A program made the translations under genes and the position numbers. From positions 1-64,000 of the forward strand of contig CALUGY010000078.1 in assembly GCA_944320295.1 (NCBI GenBank): a DNA stretch of 64,000 nt, in the 5' to 3' direction. Position 1 is the first letter of the stretch; every line of letters starts with the position of its first letter. Source of the DNA: an uncultured Bacteroides sp. (GTDB lineage Bacteria; Bacteroidota; Bacteroidia; Bacteroidales; Bacteroidaceae). Positions 18,061-28,279 of the stretch are shown in pieces. The notes beneath the pieces are model-generated. The model had not been told where the DNA came from. It saw only the letters and a program-made list of their open reading frames with translations, and made no database searches.

Positions 18061-18729
18061 ATGAACCATACGACGGAAGCTGTTTCCATCATCATGCTCG
18101 ACGATCATGAACTGGTGTTGGAAGGATTGAAAAAGGTGCTTGAAGACATGCCGCAAGTGGCGGTGGCGCATACGGCCGCCAGTTCGTGCGAACTGCTCCG
18201 CAAGAGCAAGGAGAGCGAGTACGACATCTATCTGATAGACATAGAACTGGTCGGTGAGAACGGGCTTGACGTGTTGCAAACCATCAGGAAGAGCAATCCC
18301 CGTGCCCGCTTTATCGTATGTACCATGCACGAGGAAATCTGGACGCTCCACTCCCTGCTCCGCCACCATCCGGAAGGAGTTGTGCTCAAACTGTCGGGGA
18401 CAAAAACTATCAAAGAAGCCGTACAGGCACTATGCGAGGGGAAAACTTACCGCTGCCCGCGCTTCAGGAACCGTTACCAATACCTGGAGAACGCAGAACT
18501 TTCGTCTGTCAAGAAGAACCTGCCCACACGGCGCGAGCAGGAGGTGCTGGAGGGCATCGCGCGCGGTCTCAGTTCCGGCGAGATTGCCCGCCGCCTTTAC
18601 TTGACGGAGAATACGGTGGAGGGCTATAGGAAGAGCCTGATGCTTAAGCTTGGGGCGCGCAATGCCACCGACCTCGTTGTAAAGGCATTGGACTGCGGCT
18701 TGCTGGACATGCCGCACGACGTGGAGTAA
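18061..18729 (+). CDS. NarL/FixJ-family response regulator
   Basis: The 222-residue protein has a receiver domain with the acidic pair D14-D15 (MLDDH), phosphoacceptor D60 (IYLIDIEL) and a Thr/Lys region with CTMHEE and LKLSG. The C-terminal LuxR helix-turn-helix is intact (TRREQEVLEGIARGLSSGEI, then LTENTVEGYRKSLMLKL). It forms a two-component pair with the upstream kinase. Target genes cannot be deduced: no adjacent operon shares the direction. Confidence 0.94.
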   Translation: MNHTTEAVSIIMLDDHELVLEGLKKVLEDMPQVAVAHTAASSCELLRKSKESEYDIYLIDIELVGENGLDVLQTIRKSNPRARFIVCTMHEEIWTLHSLLRHHPEGVVLKLSGTKTIKEAVQALCEGKTYRCPRFRNRYQYLENAELSSVKKNLPTRREQEVLEGIARGLSSGEIARRLYLTENTVEGYRKSLMLKLGARNATDLVVKALDCGLLDMPHDVE

Positions 18730-18749
18730 AATGCTGTTGCCCGCAGGGC

Positions 18750-20024
18750 TTATGGCGCGGTGCGTACTTGTTGCATGCCAACCAGTTTGTCGTACCTTTC
18801 GCCGAATGCGCGGTGGTACACCAGGATGAGGTACTCGTTTTCTGTCTCGTGGTAGTCGCCTTCCGTCTGACGGGTGAGGCCGCAGGTTGTGCCCGGTGCT
18901 ACATATAGATATTGGTAGTTGTAGGCTCCCTGCTTCAATAGTTGGGTGTTTTCGTAAGCATGTGTCTCGTGCTTGTATGACATGCGCGTGGCTTCATCGA
19001 AGCGGTTATGGGTGAATTCTCCCTGCAAATACAGTTCCCCTCCGGACAGAGGCCGGTCGCACGCCAGGGAGAAGTGCACGAAGAAGTAGTCGGCCTCCGT
19101 GTCTTGGTCTGTTCCTTCGTCATATCGCACGAGATAGTGCCCGTCTTGGTCTTGATCATATACGTAGTTCCGTGTCCGTAGGTCGTCGGTTTGCAGGGTG
19201 GCGTGATAGTACGGGTCGTGATAACGCAGGGATTCCACATGCATGTTGGCGCGGCGTATGCTTACAGTCTCAAAGCGGCGATATTCGTTACCCGCAGGAA
19301 AGATGAGGGAACGGTTATGCTCGTAGCGCAGTTCCCCGTTGCCTATGTATGATGGTAGTATGCCGGTGACGCGGTTGTCTGTCCGGTTGTTTTGCATGAC
19401 GAGTACCTTGACTTCACTTTGCGGGTTACGGATGGGGTATCCTTTGTGATTCACGCTGAAGCTCACCTGCTGGTGGGCACGGTTGGTGTCTATATCCGTG
19501 TTGGTGCTTACCTGCGCGCTTACGCTTACCTGTTTGTCTATGATTTGAAAGTAGGCTGTGAAGGCCGGGGTCTCATCCTCTGCGTCATCGTCGTACACGC
19601 TGATACGGTAGTTGCCGGAGAGCTTGAACCTTACCTCTTCGTTGGGTAGCGATACCCGGTAGTGTGTATAGGGCATGGTAGTGTTGAGGGAGACGGCGTA
19701 GTCTTCAATGGGATTGCCGTTGAAGCCCTCCAAGTACTGGCTTTCGGCCAAGCGGGAGGGCGTGCCGTCGGCATTGCAATGGGTGACGACATAGACGTAA
19801 CGGCGGTATTCGTGCGAAAGCTCGTCGAACGAAAGTTCCACGCTCTCGTCGCTTCCCAAACGGATGATGGGCGGCGCGTAGATGTCCTCGTTAGCCACGA
19901 GCCGCACGGTCCGGATGTGCGTGTCGTGCACCTCGATGTCCTGGGCGTACATGCTACCGCCCGCAAACAAGAAATACAAGCCCAGCAGGCTGCATAAACA
20001 ATGTCGGTTTGGCGTACACTTCAT
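18750..20024 (-). CDS. DUF5103 protein, type IX secretion plug-like
   Basis: The 424-residue precursor has a signal peptide ending near SMYAQ. The beta-rich body carries conserved phrases of the family (YVYVVTHCNADGTPS, SQYLEGFNGNPIEDYAVS, MPYTHYRVSLPNEEVRFKLS, SGNYRISVYDDDAED). DUF5103 proteins were described as the plug of the SprA translocon channel in the type IX secretion system. Its presence suggests a working T9SS outside this window. It is the last gene of a nagA / OmpA / DUF5103 minus-strand run with 34-41 bp gaps. Confidence 0.85.
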   Translation of the reverse strand: MKCTPNRHCLCSLLGLYFLFAGGSMYAQDIEVHDTHIRTVRLVANEDIYAPPIIRLGSDESVELSFDELSHEYRRYVYVVTHCNADGTPSRLAESQYLEGFNGNPIEDYAVSLNTTMPYTHYRVSLPNEEVRFKLSGNYRISVYDDDAEDETPAFTAYFQIIDKQVSVSAQVSTNTDIDTNRAHQQVSFSVNHKGYPIRNPQSEVKVLVMQNNRTDNRVTGILPSYIGNGELRYEHNRSLIFPAGNEYRRFETVSIRRANMHVESLRYHDPYYHATLQTDDLRTRNYVYDQDQDGHYLVRYDEGTDQDTEADYFFVHFSLACDRPLSGGELYLQGEFTHNRFDEATRMSYKHETHAYENTQLLKQGAYNYQYLYVAPGTTCGLTRQTEGDYHETENEYLILVYHRAFGERYDKLVGMQQVRTAP

Positions 20025-20058
20025 AAATCCATATAATAGGCGTGGGGTGGGGGGACCG

Positions 20059-20736
20059 TCAGTCTGCCGAGGCCTCGGCGGCTTTGATCATCTCCTCGCT
20101 GGCATACATGTAGACATCCACGCGGCGGTTTTCGGCGGCCGTTTTGCTTTCGTCATACTCGTTGTAGCCTACTCCTTCCACCTTCTTGAATTGGGCTGGC
20201 GAGACACCGCAGTCTTGCAGGTAATTCTGCACGGTGTAGGCCCGGTCCTTGGAGTAGCGCATGTTCACGTCGTATGTTCCCGTCTTGTCCGTGTGGCCTA
20301 TGACGGCTATGTCGGTCGTGGCGTCTTCCTTCAGGATTTGTGCCAGTTCCCTCAGGGAGGCTTTGGCCTCGTTGCTCAAGGCGGTGGAGTTGAAGTCGAA
20401 CAGAATGCCCGATGTGAACGACACTTTCACGGCAGGGAGTCCGTTACTGTCGGTCACTTGTTCCACCTGCGCTCCTTCAATCTTGGCCGCTTCGGCAGCC
20501 TTCTTGTCCATCTTCTTGCCGATGACCACGCCTGCGCCCGTGCCTACCGCCGCACCGATGGCCGCGCCGATGGCGGCTCCTTTACCTTTGCCTATCAGGC
20601 CTCCGATGATGGCCCCGGCGGCGGCTCCTGAACTGCCTCCGATAATTCCGCCTTTCGTGGTCTTGTTCATCGTTCCGCAACCGGCCAGCAGCAATGCGCC
20701 GCACAGGCACAACGTGGTATATTTGACAGCTTTCAT
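20059..20736 (-). CDS. OmpA-family lipoprotein with glycine zipper
   Basis: The 225-residue precursor has a lipobox LLLAGC (Cys20) followed by a glycine-zipper segment (about 29-76, GGSSGAAAGAIIGGLIGKGK). The OmpA C-terminal domain (about 105-215) includes ILFDFNSTALS, the peptidoglycan-binding motif GHTDKTGTYDVNMRYSKDRA and NRRVDVYM. It should anchor the outer membrane to peptidoglycan. The gap to the DUF5103 gene is 34 bp. Confidence 0.92.
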   Translation of the reverse strand: MKAVKYTTLCLCGALLLAGCGTMNKTTKGGIIGGSSGAAAGAIIGGLIGKGKGAAIGAAIGAAVGTGAGVVIGKKMDKKAAEAAKIEGAQVEQVTDSNGLPAVKVSFTSGILFDFNSTALSNEAKASLRELAQILKEDATTDIAVIGHTDKTGTYDVNMRYSKDRAYTVQNYLQDCGVSPAQFKKVEGVGYNEYDESKTAAENRRVDVYMYASEEMIKAAEASAD

Positions 20737-20777
20737 GACGTTTCGTTTTGTTGGTTATTATATAATAAGGTAGGTTT

Positions 20778-21932
20778 TCACATTTTGTTGAGGACGAATT
20801 TCCCGCGTTGGCACACGGCGCGTATGTTGAGGCGTTTGTCCAAGATGACGATGTCCGCGTCCTTGTCTTTTTGCAGCGAGCCTTTGCGGTCGGCCACGCC
20901 CATGATGCGGGCCGGAGTCTCCGAAACCATACGCAGGGCATCGCCCAACGGTATGCCTGCTTGTACCATGGTGCGCACCAGAACATCGGAGGTGGCGAGG
21001 CTTCCTGCAAGGGAAGAGTGGTCGGCCATCTTGCACACCCCGTCTTCTATGATGTAGCGCGGGTCGTCCACTATCTTGCCGTCGGTGGCGGCGTAGCGCA
21101 GGGCATCGGTCACAAGGCAGGTGTTTTCCACGCCTTTCAGCGTGTAGGCCAGCTTCAGTATGGTGGGGGGCAAATGCCTGCCGTCCGCTATGAGTTCTAT
21201 GGTCATGCCGTCGGTCAGGTAGACGCTTTCCACCGTGCCCTCGTATTTATATTCGCGGCGTTTGTGGAAGCCCGGCATGGCATTGTAGAAGTGTGCCGCA
21301 TGGGTGAATCCGGCATCGAATGCCTGGCGTATGGCATCGTACTCGGCCTCGGTGTGCGATATGGCGGGTAGAATGCCTTTCGATTGAAGGTAACGGGCAA
21401 AGTCGAGTGCTCCCGGCAGTTCGGGTGATGCGTCCCAGCGGCTGATGGTGTCGGTGCTTTCCACCAAGTCCTTGTATTCTTTCTCGTCTATCTCTTTGGT
21501 CTGTCCGGCAAACTGTTCCCCGGCCATTTTCGGGTTCAGGTAGGGGCCTTCAATGTGCAGTCCCAGTATGGGGCTGCCGGGTTCGTCCCTCAGCCGTTGG
21601 CAAATGGAAGCTGCTTGGTGCAACTTGTCGAACGGGGATGACGACAGGGTGGGGAAAATGCTGGTGGCGCCGTGCATCAGGTGTGTGGCGGCCACGGTGC
21701 GGAACGCCTCTTCCGTGCACTCCGTAAAGTCGTGCCCGCCGCCGCCATGCGCGTGCATGCAGATAAATCCGGGAACGATGTACATCCCCTTGGCATCTAT
21801 CAGCTGTGCGCCTATCAAAGCGAGGTCGCAATTGGTCACTTCCAATATCTTCTCGTCCCGTATCAAGACGGAACCTTCGTCCAGCCAACCCTGCGGGGTG
21901 AATATATGGCCATTGATGATTTGTGTAAGCAT
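20778..21932 (-). CDS. nagA: N-acetylglucosamine-6-phosphate deacetylase
   Basis: The 384-residue protein is an amidohydrolase that deacetylates GlcNAc-6-P in amino-sugar recycling. The metal motif HxH is in GFICMHAHGGGGHDF, the bridging Glu in GLHIEGPYLNP, further ligand His residues in SHTEAEYDAI and THAAHFYNAMPG, and the catalytic Asp in CLVTDALRYAA. It is preceded by a TAACTTTG -7 box about 125 bp upstream and followed by the OmpA lipoprotein gene. Amino-sugar recycling links it with the kinase/nucleotidyltransferase pair at 38-40 kb. Confidence 0.95.
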   Translation of the reverse strand: MLTQIINGHIFTPQGWLDEGSVLIRDEKILEVTNCDLALIGAQLIDAKGMYIVPGFICMHAHGGGGHDFTECTEEAFRTVAATHLMHGATSIFPTLSSSPFDKLHQAASICQRLRDEPGSPILGLHIEGPYLNPKMAGEQFAGQTKEIDEKEYKDLVESTDTISRWDASPELPGALDFARYLQSKGILPAISHTEAEYDAIRQAFDAGFTHAAHFYNAMPGFHKRREYKYEGTVESVYLTDGMTIELIADGRHLPPTILKLAYTLKGVENTCLVTDALRYAATDGKIVDDPRYIIEDGVCKMADHSSLAGSLATSDVLVRTMVQAGIPLGDALRMVSETPARIMGVADRKGSLQKDKDADIVILDKRLNIRAVCQRGKFVLNKM

Positions 21933-22055
21933 ACTATGTCTGTTTTTAGAGTTTGTGATATGAATGCCTCAAGCTGCCTGTCGTAATGCTTGCCTGCGGA
22001 GACCATGTGTTACCCTTTATGGCCGGCATGCCGGCATGGCAGCCCTCGTGGAAAG

Positions 22056-22063
22056 CAAAGTTA
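22056..22063 (-). promoter_or_regulatory. -7 box of nagA
   Basis: Minus-strand TAACTTTG, giving a leader of about 115 nt. A perfect GCCGGCATGCCGGC palindrome at 22022-22035 falls in that leader and might be an operator or hairpin. Confidence 0.5.
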
Positions 22064-22170
22064 CATATTTTTGTCGTTCGCCCCATGCCTTTCCCGGATA
22101 TTTTGCACCCGGCGGCAATTTTTGCGACAAATGGGGCTTTTGTACGCTATGACAGGGCTTTATACCGGTT

Positions 22171-22286
22171 GGATTTGGGGCTTGCGGGCGCAACATGTAC
22201 GGAGCGCGCTCGCAACGCGTTCCGCCCGTGCCCGCAACGTGTTCCGTCCGTGCTCGCAACATGTTCCGCTTGAAGGCCGGATATAT
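22171..22286 (+). repeat. 4x22-bp palindromic intergenic element, array 4
   Basis: Cores start at 22189, 22211, 22233 and 22255 with hexamers ACATGT, ACGCGT, ACGTGT and ACATGT; all four left arms are CGCA. ATATAT at 22281-22286 is in the next 22-bp register. The 536-bp divergent gap 21933-22468 holds this element and the two outward promoters, no gene. Confidence 0.92.
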
Positions 22287-22422
22287 AAGCCTTGGGGGTC
22301 GGGTGTGCATGTCCGTCTTTTTCTGTACGTCCGCTCCTCGTTTCAGGGTAGACGGAAATTAAATTATTGCCGTTTTTATCATTATTTTTGATTTGATGCA
22401 TTATTTTTCAGATTAAAATGCT

Positions 22423-22430
22423 TACATTTG
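22423..22430 (+). promoter_or_regulatory. -7 box of galE
   Basis: TACATTTG matches TAnnTTTG. It lies downstream of the most upstream in-frame ATG of galE (22418), which rules that ATG out and supports ATG 22469. Confidence 0.6.
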
Positions 22431-22468
22431 CGGTGTCAAAGATGACAAACTACAAAATGCATGATGGC

Positions 22469-23503
22469 ATGAAACAGAAAGTATTGGTGACTGGAGGTAC
22501 GGGGTATATAGGTTCGCACACAGTAGTGGAGCTGCAAGCCGCTGGCTATGAGGTAGTCGTGGTGGACAACTTGTCGAACTCGAACGCCGATGTCATCGAT
22601 AACATCGAGAAAGTGTCGGGCATACGTCCAGCCTTTGAAAAGGTGGATTGTTTGGACTATGCCGGGCTCGAATCCGTTTTCGCAAAACACGGAGGCTTTC
22701 AGGCCATAATCCATTTTGCAGCGAGCAAGGCCGTGGGTGAGTCCGTCCAAAAGCCGTTGCTCTATTATCGCAACAACATTGTTTCGTTGATAAACCTGCT
22801 TGAACTCATGCCAAAGTACGGGGTGGGGGGAATTGTTTTCTCCTCGTCGTGTACGGTTTACGGGCAGCCGGACGAATTGCCGGTGACAGAGGACGCTCCT
22901 ATCAAGAAAGCCGAATCTCCCTATGGCAATACCAAGCAGATTAACGAGGAAATAATCAGGGACACGGTGGCATCGGGTGCGCCCATCAATGCCATATTGC
23001 TCCGCTACTTCAATCCGATTGGTGCACATCCCACAGCATTGTTGGGCGAATTGCCCAACGGGGTTCCGCAAAACTTGGTGCCTTATCTCACGCAGACGGC
23101 TATCGGAATACGCGAGAAGTTGAGCGTCTTCGGCGACGACTATAATACTCCCGACGGCTCATGCGTGCGCGACTTTATCAATGTGGTAGATTTGGCCAAG
23201 GCGCATGTGGTGGCCATAGACCGGATTTTGCGCGGCGGGCAGAAGGAAAAGGTGGAAGTGTTCAACATAGGAACCGGGAAAGGGGTTTCGGTGCTGGAGC
23301 TGATACATGCCTTTGAGAAAGCCACCGGGGTGAAACTGAATTACCAAATCGTAGGACGCCGTGCTGGAGACATCGAAAAGGTGTGGGCAAATCCGGAACG
23401 GGCCAATACGGAGCTGGGCTGGAAAGCGGGGACAAGTTTGGAAGACACCCTGCTGTCGGCGTGGAATTGGCAGCTGAAGTTGCGTGAAAGAGGAATACAA
23501 TAA
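22469..23503 (+). CDS. galE: UDP-glucose 4-epimerase
   Basis: From ATG 22469 the protein has 344 residues and begins MKQKVLVTGGTGYIGSHTV, the NAD-binding GxxGxxG. The catalytic Ser is in FSSSCTVYGQP and YxxxK in SPYGNTKQ. It interconverts UDP-glucose and UDP-galactose (possibly also the N-acetyl forms). It has its own promoter and an intrinsic terminator about 180 bp downstream; the region between may encode a structured RNA. Confidence 0.95.
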   Translation: MKQKVLVTGGTGYIGSHTVVELQAAGYEVVVVDNLSNSNADVIDNIEKVSGIRPAFEKVDCLDYAGLESVFAKHGGFQAIIHFAASKAVGESVQKPLLYYRNNIVSLINLLELMPKYGVGGIVFSSSCTVYGQPDELPVTEDAPIKKAESPYGNTKQINEEIIRDTVASGAPINAILLRYFNPIGAHPTALLGELPNGVPQNLVPYLTQTAIGIREKLSVFGDDYNTPDGSCVRDFINVVDLAKAHVVAIDRILRGGQKEKVEVFNIGTGKGVSVLELIHAFEKATGVKLNYQIVGRRAGDIEKVWANPERANTELGWKAGTSLEDTLLSAWNWQLKLRERGIQ

Positions 23504-23524
23504 ATTTGATATAATTTATGTGAC

Positions 23525-23715
23525 GAAATTGAACAAATGCAGCTTCGCATTTGTTTAAAGGCAAACTACTTGAACTGTCTGTGCCTATGTGAATATCCAT
23601 AGACGGCATCTGTGTCTGAGGACAAGAACAAGTAGCATTGCATAGTAGTTTTGTCGTGTTTTATTTTGTGTTTGTGTTGTAATCAGTCTTGTCGGGAGAC
23701 AAGACTGATTTTTTT
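23525..23715 (+). ncRNA. candidate structured RNA between galE and atpD
   Basis: About 190 nt that do not look coding but fold well by eye. There is a hairpin AACAAATGC/GCATTTGTT (23532-23555). A long interrupted stem has CTACTTG with CAAGTAG (23566-23572/23629-23635), TGTC with GACA (23576-23579/23621-23624), and TGCCTATG with CATA..GGCA (23582-23589/23598-23608). It ends at a strong intrinsic terminator. A rod with internal loops recalls 6S RNA, but I cannot match it to that family. It could also be only the structured 3' UTR of galE, since no separate promoter is obvious. Confidence 0.35.
23681..23715 (+). terminator. intrinsic terminator after galE / candidate RNA
   Basis: Perfect 13-bp stem AATCAGTCTTGTC/GACAAGACTGATT with GGGA loop, followed by a T tract. 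Confidence 0.9.
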
Positions 23716-23881
23716 GTATCCTTTCCGCACGGGGCTGGAAAACCGGTACCTTGCTTTATTAACGTTAACCAATGTTAGGGAGTATGTCTGGCGTTGTCCT
23801 ATTTGTTATGCCAAACTGTCGAATTAGAACTTTTGAGATAAAAAATGCTATCTGTGATGATAAGCATAAGCGATTTCTTTC

Positions 23882-23889
23882 TACATTTG
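23882..23889 (+). promoter_or_regulatory. -7 box of the ATP synthase operon
   Basis: TACATTTG matches TAnnTTTG, 55 bp upstream of atpD. The preceding 160 bp (23716-23881) show no gene. Confidence 0.6.
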
Positions 23890-23923
23890 TGATGCTGTTA
23901 TTTAGGACAGATGATATAGATGA

Positions 23924-25468
<1,545 letters not shown>

Positions 25469-25475
25469 TAACGAA

Positions 25476-25721
25476 ATGGCCGATTTGCGTTTGAATATAG
25501 TATCTCCTGAGAAACTGTTTTTTGACGGAGAGGCGGAAAGCGTTACTTTGCCGGGAGTGCAGGGTGCGTTTACTATCTTGCCCCAACATGCACCTATCGT
25601 ATCCTCGTTGGGAGAAGGTGTGGTGAAATATGTGGCAGATGGCGAATTGCACGAGATTCCCGCCAAAAGTGGATTTGTCGAGATGAGCGATGGGAACGTG
25701 ACGGTCTGTGTGGAAGAATAA
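25476..25721 (+). CDS. atpC: ATP synthase F1 subunit epsilon, short form
   Basis: The protein is 81 residues starting MADLRLNIVSPEKLFF, 7 bp after atpD. It contains only the N-terminal beta-sandwich (VTLPGVQGAFTILPQHAPIV) and stops at VTVCVEE. The canonical subunit has about 130-140 residues, with a C-terminal helical hairpin that inhibits ATP hydrolysis. That hairpin is absent; the next in-frame stop is not preceded by further homologous sequence. Short epsilons are known in this phylum, so this looks native and not truncated. Confidence 0.93.
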   Translation: MADLRLNIVSPEKLFFDGEAESVTLPGVQGAFTILPQHAPIVSSLGEGVVKYVADGELHEIPAKSGFVEMSDGNVTVCVEE

Positions 25722-25740
25722 ACAAAGCTCGCTTGGCGGT

Positions 25741-26163
25741 ATGGGAATGAGTAAAACAAAGCGCAACTTTTTGTGGCAATCCACATTGTTGATTGTGTTG
25801 GTGGGAGTAGGAGGAGCTTGGCTTTTTTTCTCATTCTGTCCTCAACATTACTTTCGCGGCTATCCGTTGATACCGGTCTACTTTTGGCTTGGGGGGATTT
25901 TGCAGATAAATATCGTGGAGCGTTGTAGGCGGCGGATGCCGGAACACATGCTGCAAGTATATTTGTTGTTGAGAGTGCTGCGTACGGTGGTATCTGTATT
26001 CCTTGCTTTGATTTATTGTATACTGGTACGTGAGGAGGCAAAGGCATTCCTGCTTACGTTTATTGCGAACTATTTGATTTATTTGAGCTACGATACATGG
26101 TTCTTCTTTACTGCTGAAGGGAATCGTGATATAAGGAAAAAGAAAGATGAACTTATTGCGTAA
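25741..26163 (+). CDS. four-helix membrane protein in the atpI position
   Basis: About 140 residues from ATG 25741 (ATG 25747 is equally possible) with four hydrophobic segments: LWQSTLLIVLVGVGGAWLFF, YPLIPVYFWLGGILQI, LLLRVLRTVVSVFLALIYCI and AFLLTFIANYLIYLSYDTWF. The tail is charged (RDIRKKKDELIA). It lies between the F1 pair atpDC and the Fo genes and overlaps atpB by 17 bp. AtpI, a Fo assembly factor, occupies a comparable place in other operons, but I see no sequence match to it. Confidence 0.75.
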   Translation: MGMSKTKRNFLWQSTLLIVLVGVGGAWLFFSFCPQHYFRGYPLIPVYFWLGGILQINIVERCRRRMPEHMLQVYLLLRVLRTVVSVFLALIYCILVREEAKAFLLTFIANYLIYLSYDTWFFFTAEGNRDIRKKKDELIA

Positions 26164-27274
26164 CATATTGTTTTCCATCTTGGTATTGGTGGGCTTTGCT
26201 AATGTGGCATATGCTGGAGGTCAAGTGAAGACCGATTCGCAGGAACTTGCCACAGAATCGGACGCGGAGGCTGAGACGGTGGACGTGAAGGGGATTGTCT
26301 TCGGGCATATAGGAGATTCTTACGAATGGCATGTCACAAGTTTTGGAGATACACATGTGACAATCCCTTTGCCTGTGATTCTGTATAGCCGGAATAGTGG
26401 CTGGCACGTTTTCCTCTCTTCCCGTTTAGAGGAGAACGGGGGAACTTACGACGGCTTTTCCTTTGCCCCGGAAGGTTCTCCTTACGAGGGAAAGTTGGTG
26501 GAATATGATGAGGAGGGCAATGCCGTCCGTCCTTTTGACATTTCGATAACGAAGAACGTGTTGGGCTTGTTGATAAATAGTGCACTATTGCTTGCTATCA
26601 TATTAGGAGTGGCCCGATGGTATAAGAACCGTCCAGTAGATAGTCGTGCGCCCGGTGGGTTTGTCGGTTTTATGGAGATGTTTATCATGATGGTAAACGA
26701 CGACATCATAAAGAATTCCATAGGGCCTAAATACCGCAAGTTCGCACCCTATTTGTTGACGGTATTTTTCTTTATATTCATCAACAACTTGATGGGCTTG
26801 GTTCCTATTTTCCCGGGGGGCGCGAATGTGACGGGCAACATCGCGATAACCATGGTGTTGGCTCTTTGTACGTTCTTCGCGGTAAACCTGTTCGGAACAA
26901 AAACATATTGGAAAGATATTTTTTGGCCGGATGTGCCTTGGTGGTTGAAGGTGCCTGTCCCCATGATGCCTTTCATCGAATTTCTTGGTATTTTGACTAA
27001 ACCGTTCGCTTTGATGATTCGTCTCTTTGCCAATATGCTGGCGGGACACATGGCGATGCTGGTATTGACGTGTTTGATATTTATTTCGGCAAGTATGGGA
27101 GTGGTGTTGAACACGTCTCTTACCGTGGCTTCGGTGCTCTTCAATATTTTTATGAATATGCTTGAATTACTGGTGGCTTTCATACAAGCTTATGTGTTCA
27201 CCATGCTTTCAGCAGTATTCATCGGCTTGGCTCAAGAAGAACACAAGAAAGAAGTGCAGGAAGTAAAAGAATAA
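26147..27274 (+). CDS. atpB: ATP synthase Fo subunit a with N-terminal extension
   Basis: The 375-residue protein is about 100 residues longer than E. coli subunit a. It begins with a signal-like helix (ILFSILVLVGFANVAYAGG) and a soluble, acidic segment of about 110 residues before the membrane part. The essential Arg lies in TKPFALMIRLFANMLAGH, and the last helix carries VAFIQAYVFTMLSAVFIG. Extended AtpB proteins are usual in Bacteroidota. Confidence 0.95.
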   Translation: MNLLRNILFSILVLVGFANVAYAGGQVKTDSQELATESDAEAETVDVKGIVFGHIGDSYEWHVTSFGDTHVTIPLPVILYSRNSGWHVFLSSRLEENGGTYDGFSFAPEGSPYEGKLVEYDEEGNAVRPFDISITKNVLGLLINSALLLAIILGVARWYKNRPVDSRAPGGFVGFMEMFIMMVNDDIIKNSIGPKYRKFAPYLLTVFFFIFINNLMGLVPIFPGGANVTGNIAITMVLALCTFFAVNLFGTKTYWKDIFWPDVPWWLKVPVPMMPFIEFLGILTKPFALMIRLFANMLAGHMAMLVLTCLIFISASMGVVLNTSLTVASVLFNIFMNMLELLVAFIQAYVFTMLSAVFIGLAQEEHKKEVQEVKE

Positions 27275-27294
27275 ATAGAAAGTTATAATTTTAA

Positions 27295-27567
<273 letters not shown>

Positions 27568-27579
27568 AGCGAGCCTGTT

Positions 27580-27660
27580 TTTGCCGTATAGACAGGCTGG
27601 TAGCCGGATGAATATCCGCTTTTTTGTGATAGAGTCTCTTTAAAAGAGGATATCCTTATC
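27580..27660 (+). terminator. attenuator-like hairpins between atpE and atpF
   Basis: AGC(C)GGAT at 27602-27609 pairs with ATCCGCT at 27614-27620 across a GAAT loop and is followed by five T residues. It is preceded by AGCCTGT/ACAGGCT (27572-27597) and followed by CTCTTT/AAGAG. It looks like a partial terminator or processing site inside the operon, since atpF-G must still be transcribed. Confidence 0.5.
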
Positions 27661-27724
27661 CGGTTGCCATGCTCTCGGCATGTAAATTGTAGTAAAATGA
27701 GTAGAAACAAAACAATGTAACGTT

Positions 27725-28231
27725 ATGTCATTGCTATTACCAGATAGTGGCCTTGTCTTCTGGATGTTGCTTACGTTTGGGATCGTCTTTTTCGTGCTGG
27801 CCAAATATGGTTTTCCGGTTATTATCAAAATGGTGGAGAACCGGAAAAGCTATATAGACCAGTCGATGGACGTAGCTCGTGAGGCAAATGCTAAAATTGC
27901 GAAACTGAAAGAAGATAGTGAGGCCTTGATAGCATCGGCCAATAAAGAACAGGGACGCATTTTGCATGAAGCCATGCAGGAGCGTGATAAGATAATTGGA
28001 GACGCACGCAAGCAGGCCGAAGATGTTGCCCGGAAAGAACTGGCTGAAGTAAGGATGCAGATTCAGCAAGAAAAGGAAGAAGCAATTCGAGACATACGTC
28101 GGCAAGTGGCAATATTGTCAGTCGATATTGCTGAGAAAGTGATTCGGAAAAATCTGGATGACGAAAACGAACAGATGGAAATGATAGACCGCATGTTGGA
28201 CGAGATGTTGCCTGCAGCCAAGAAGAATTGA
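27725..28231 (+). CDS. atpF: ATP synthase Fo subunit b
   Basis: The 168-residue protein has one N-terminal membrane helix ([21 protein letters not shown]) and a long charged coiled coil ([20 protein letters not shown], then [20 protein letters not shown]) that forms the peripheral stalk. Only one b-type gene is present, so a homodimer is expected. Confidence 0.95.
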   Translation: MSLLLPDSGLVFWMLLTFGIVFFVLAKYGFPVIIKMVENRKSYIDQSMDVAREANAKIAKLKEDSEALIASANKEQGRILHEAMQERDKIIGDARKQAEDVARKELAEVRMQIQQEKEEAIRDIRRQVAILSVDIAEKVIRKNLDDENEQMEMIDRMLDEMLPAAKKN

Positions 28232-28279
28232 TACATGCTCGTCTTTGGACGTGGGCATTTAAAATAGTATAGGTGAAAA

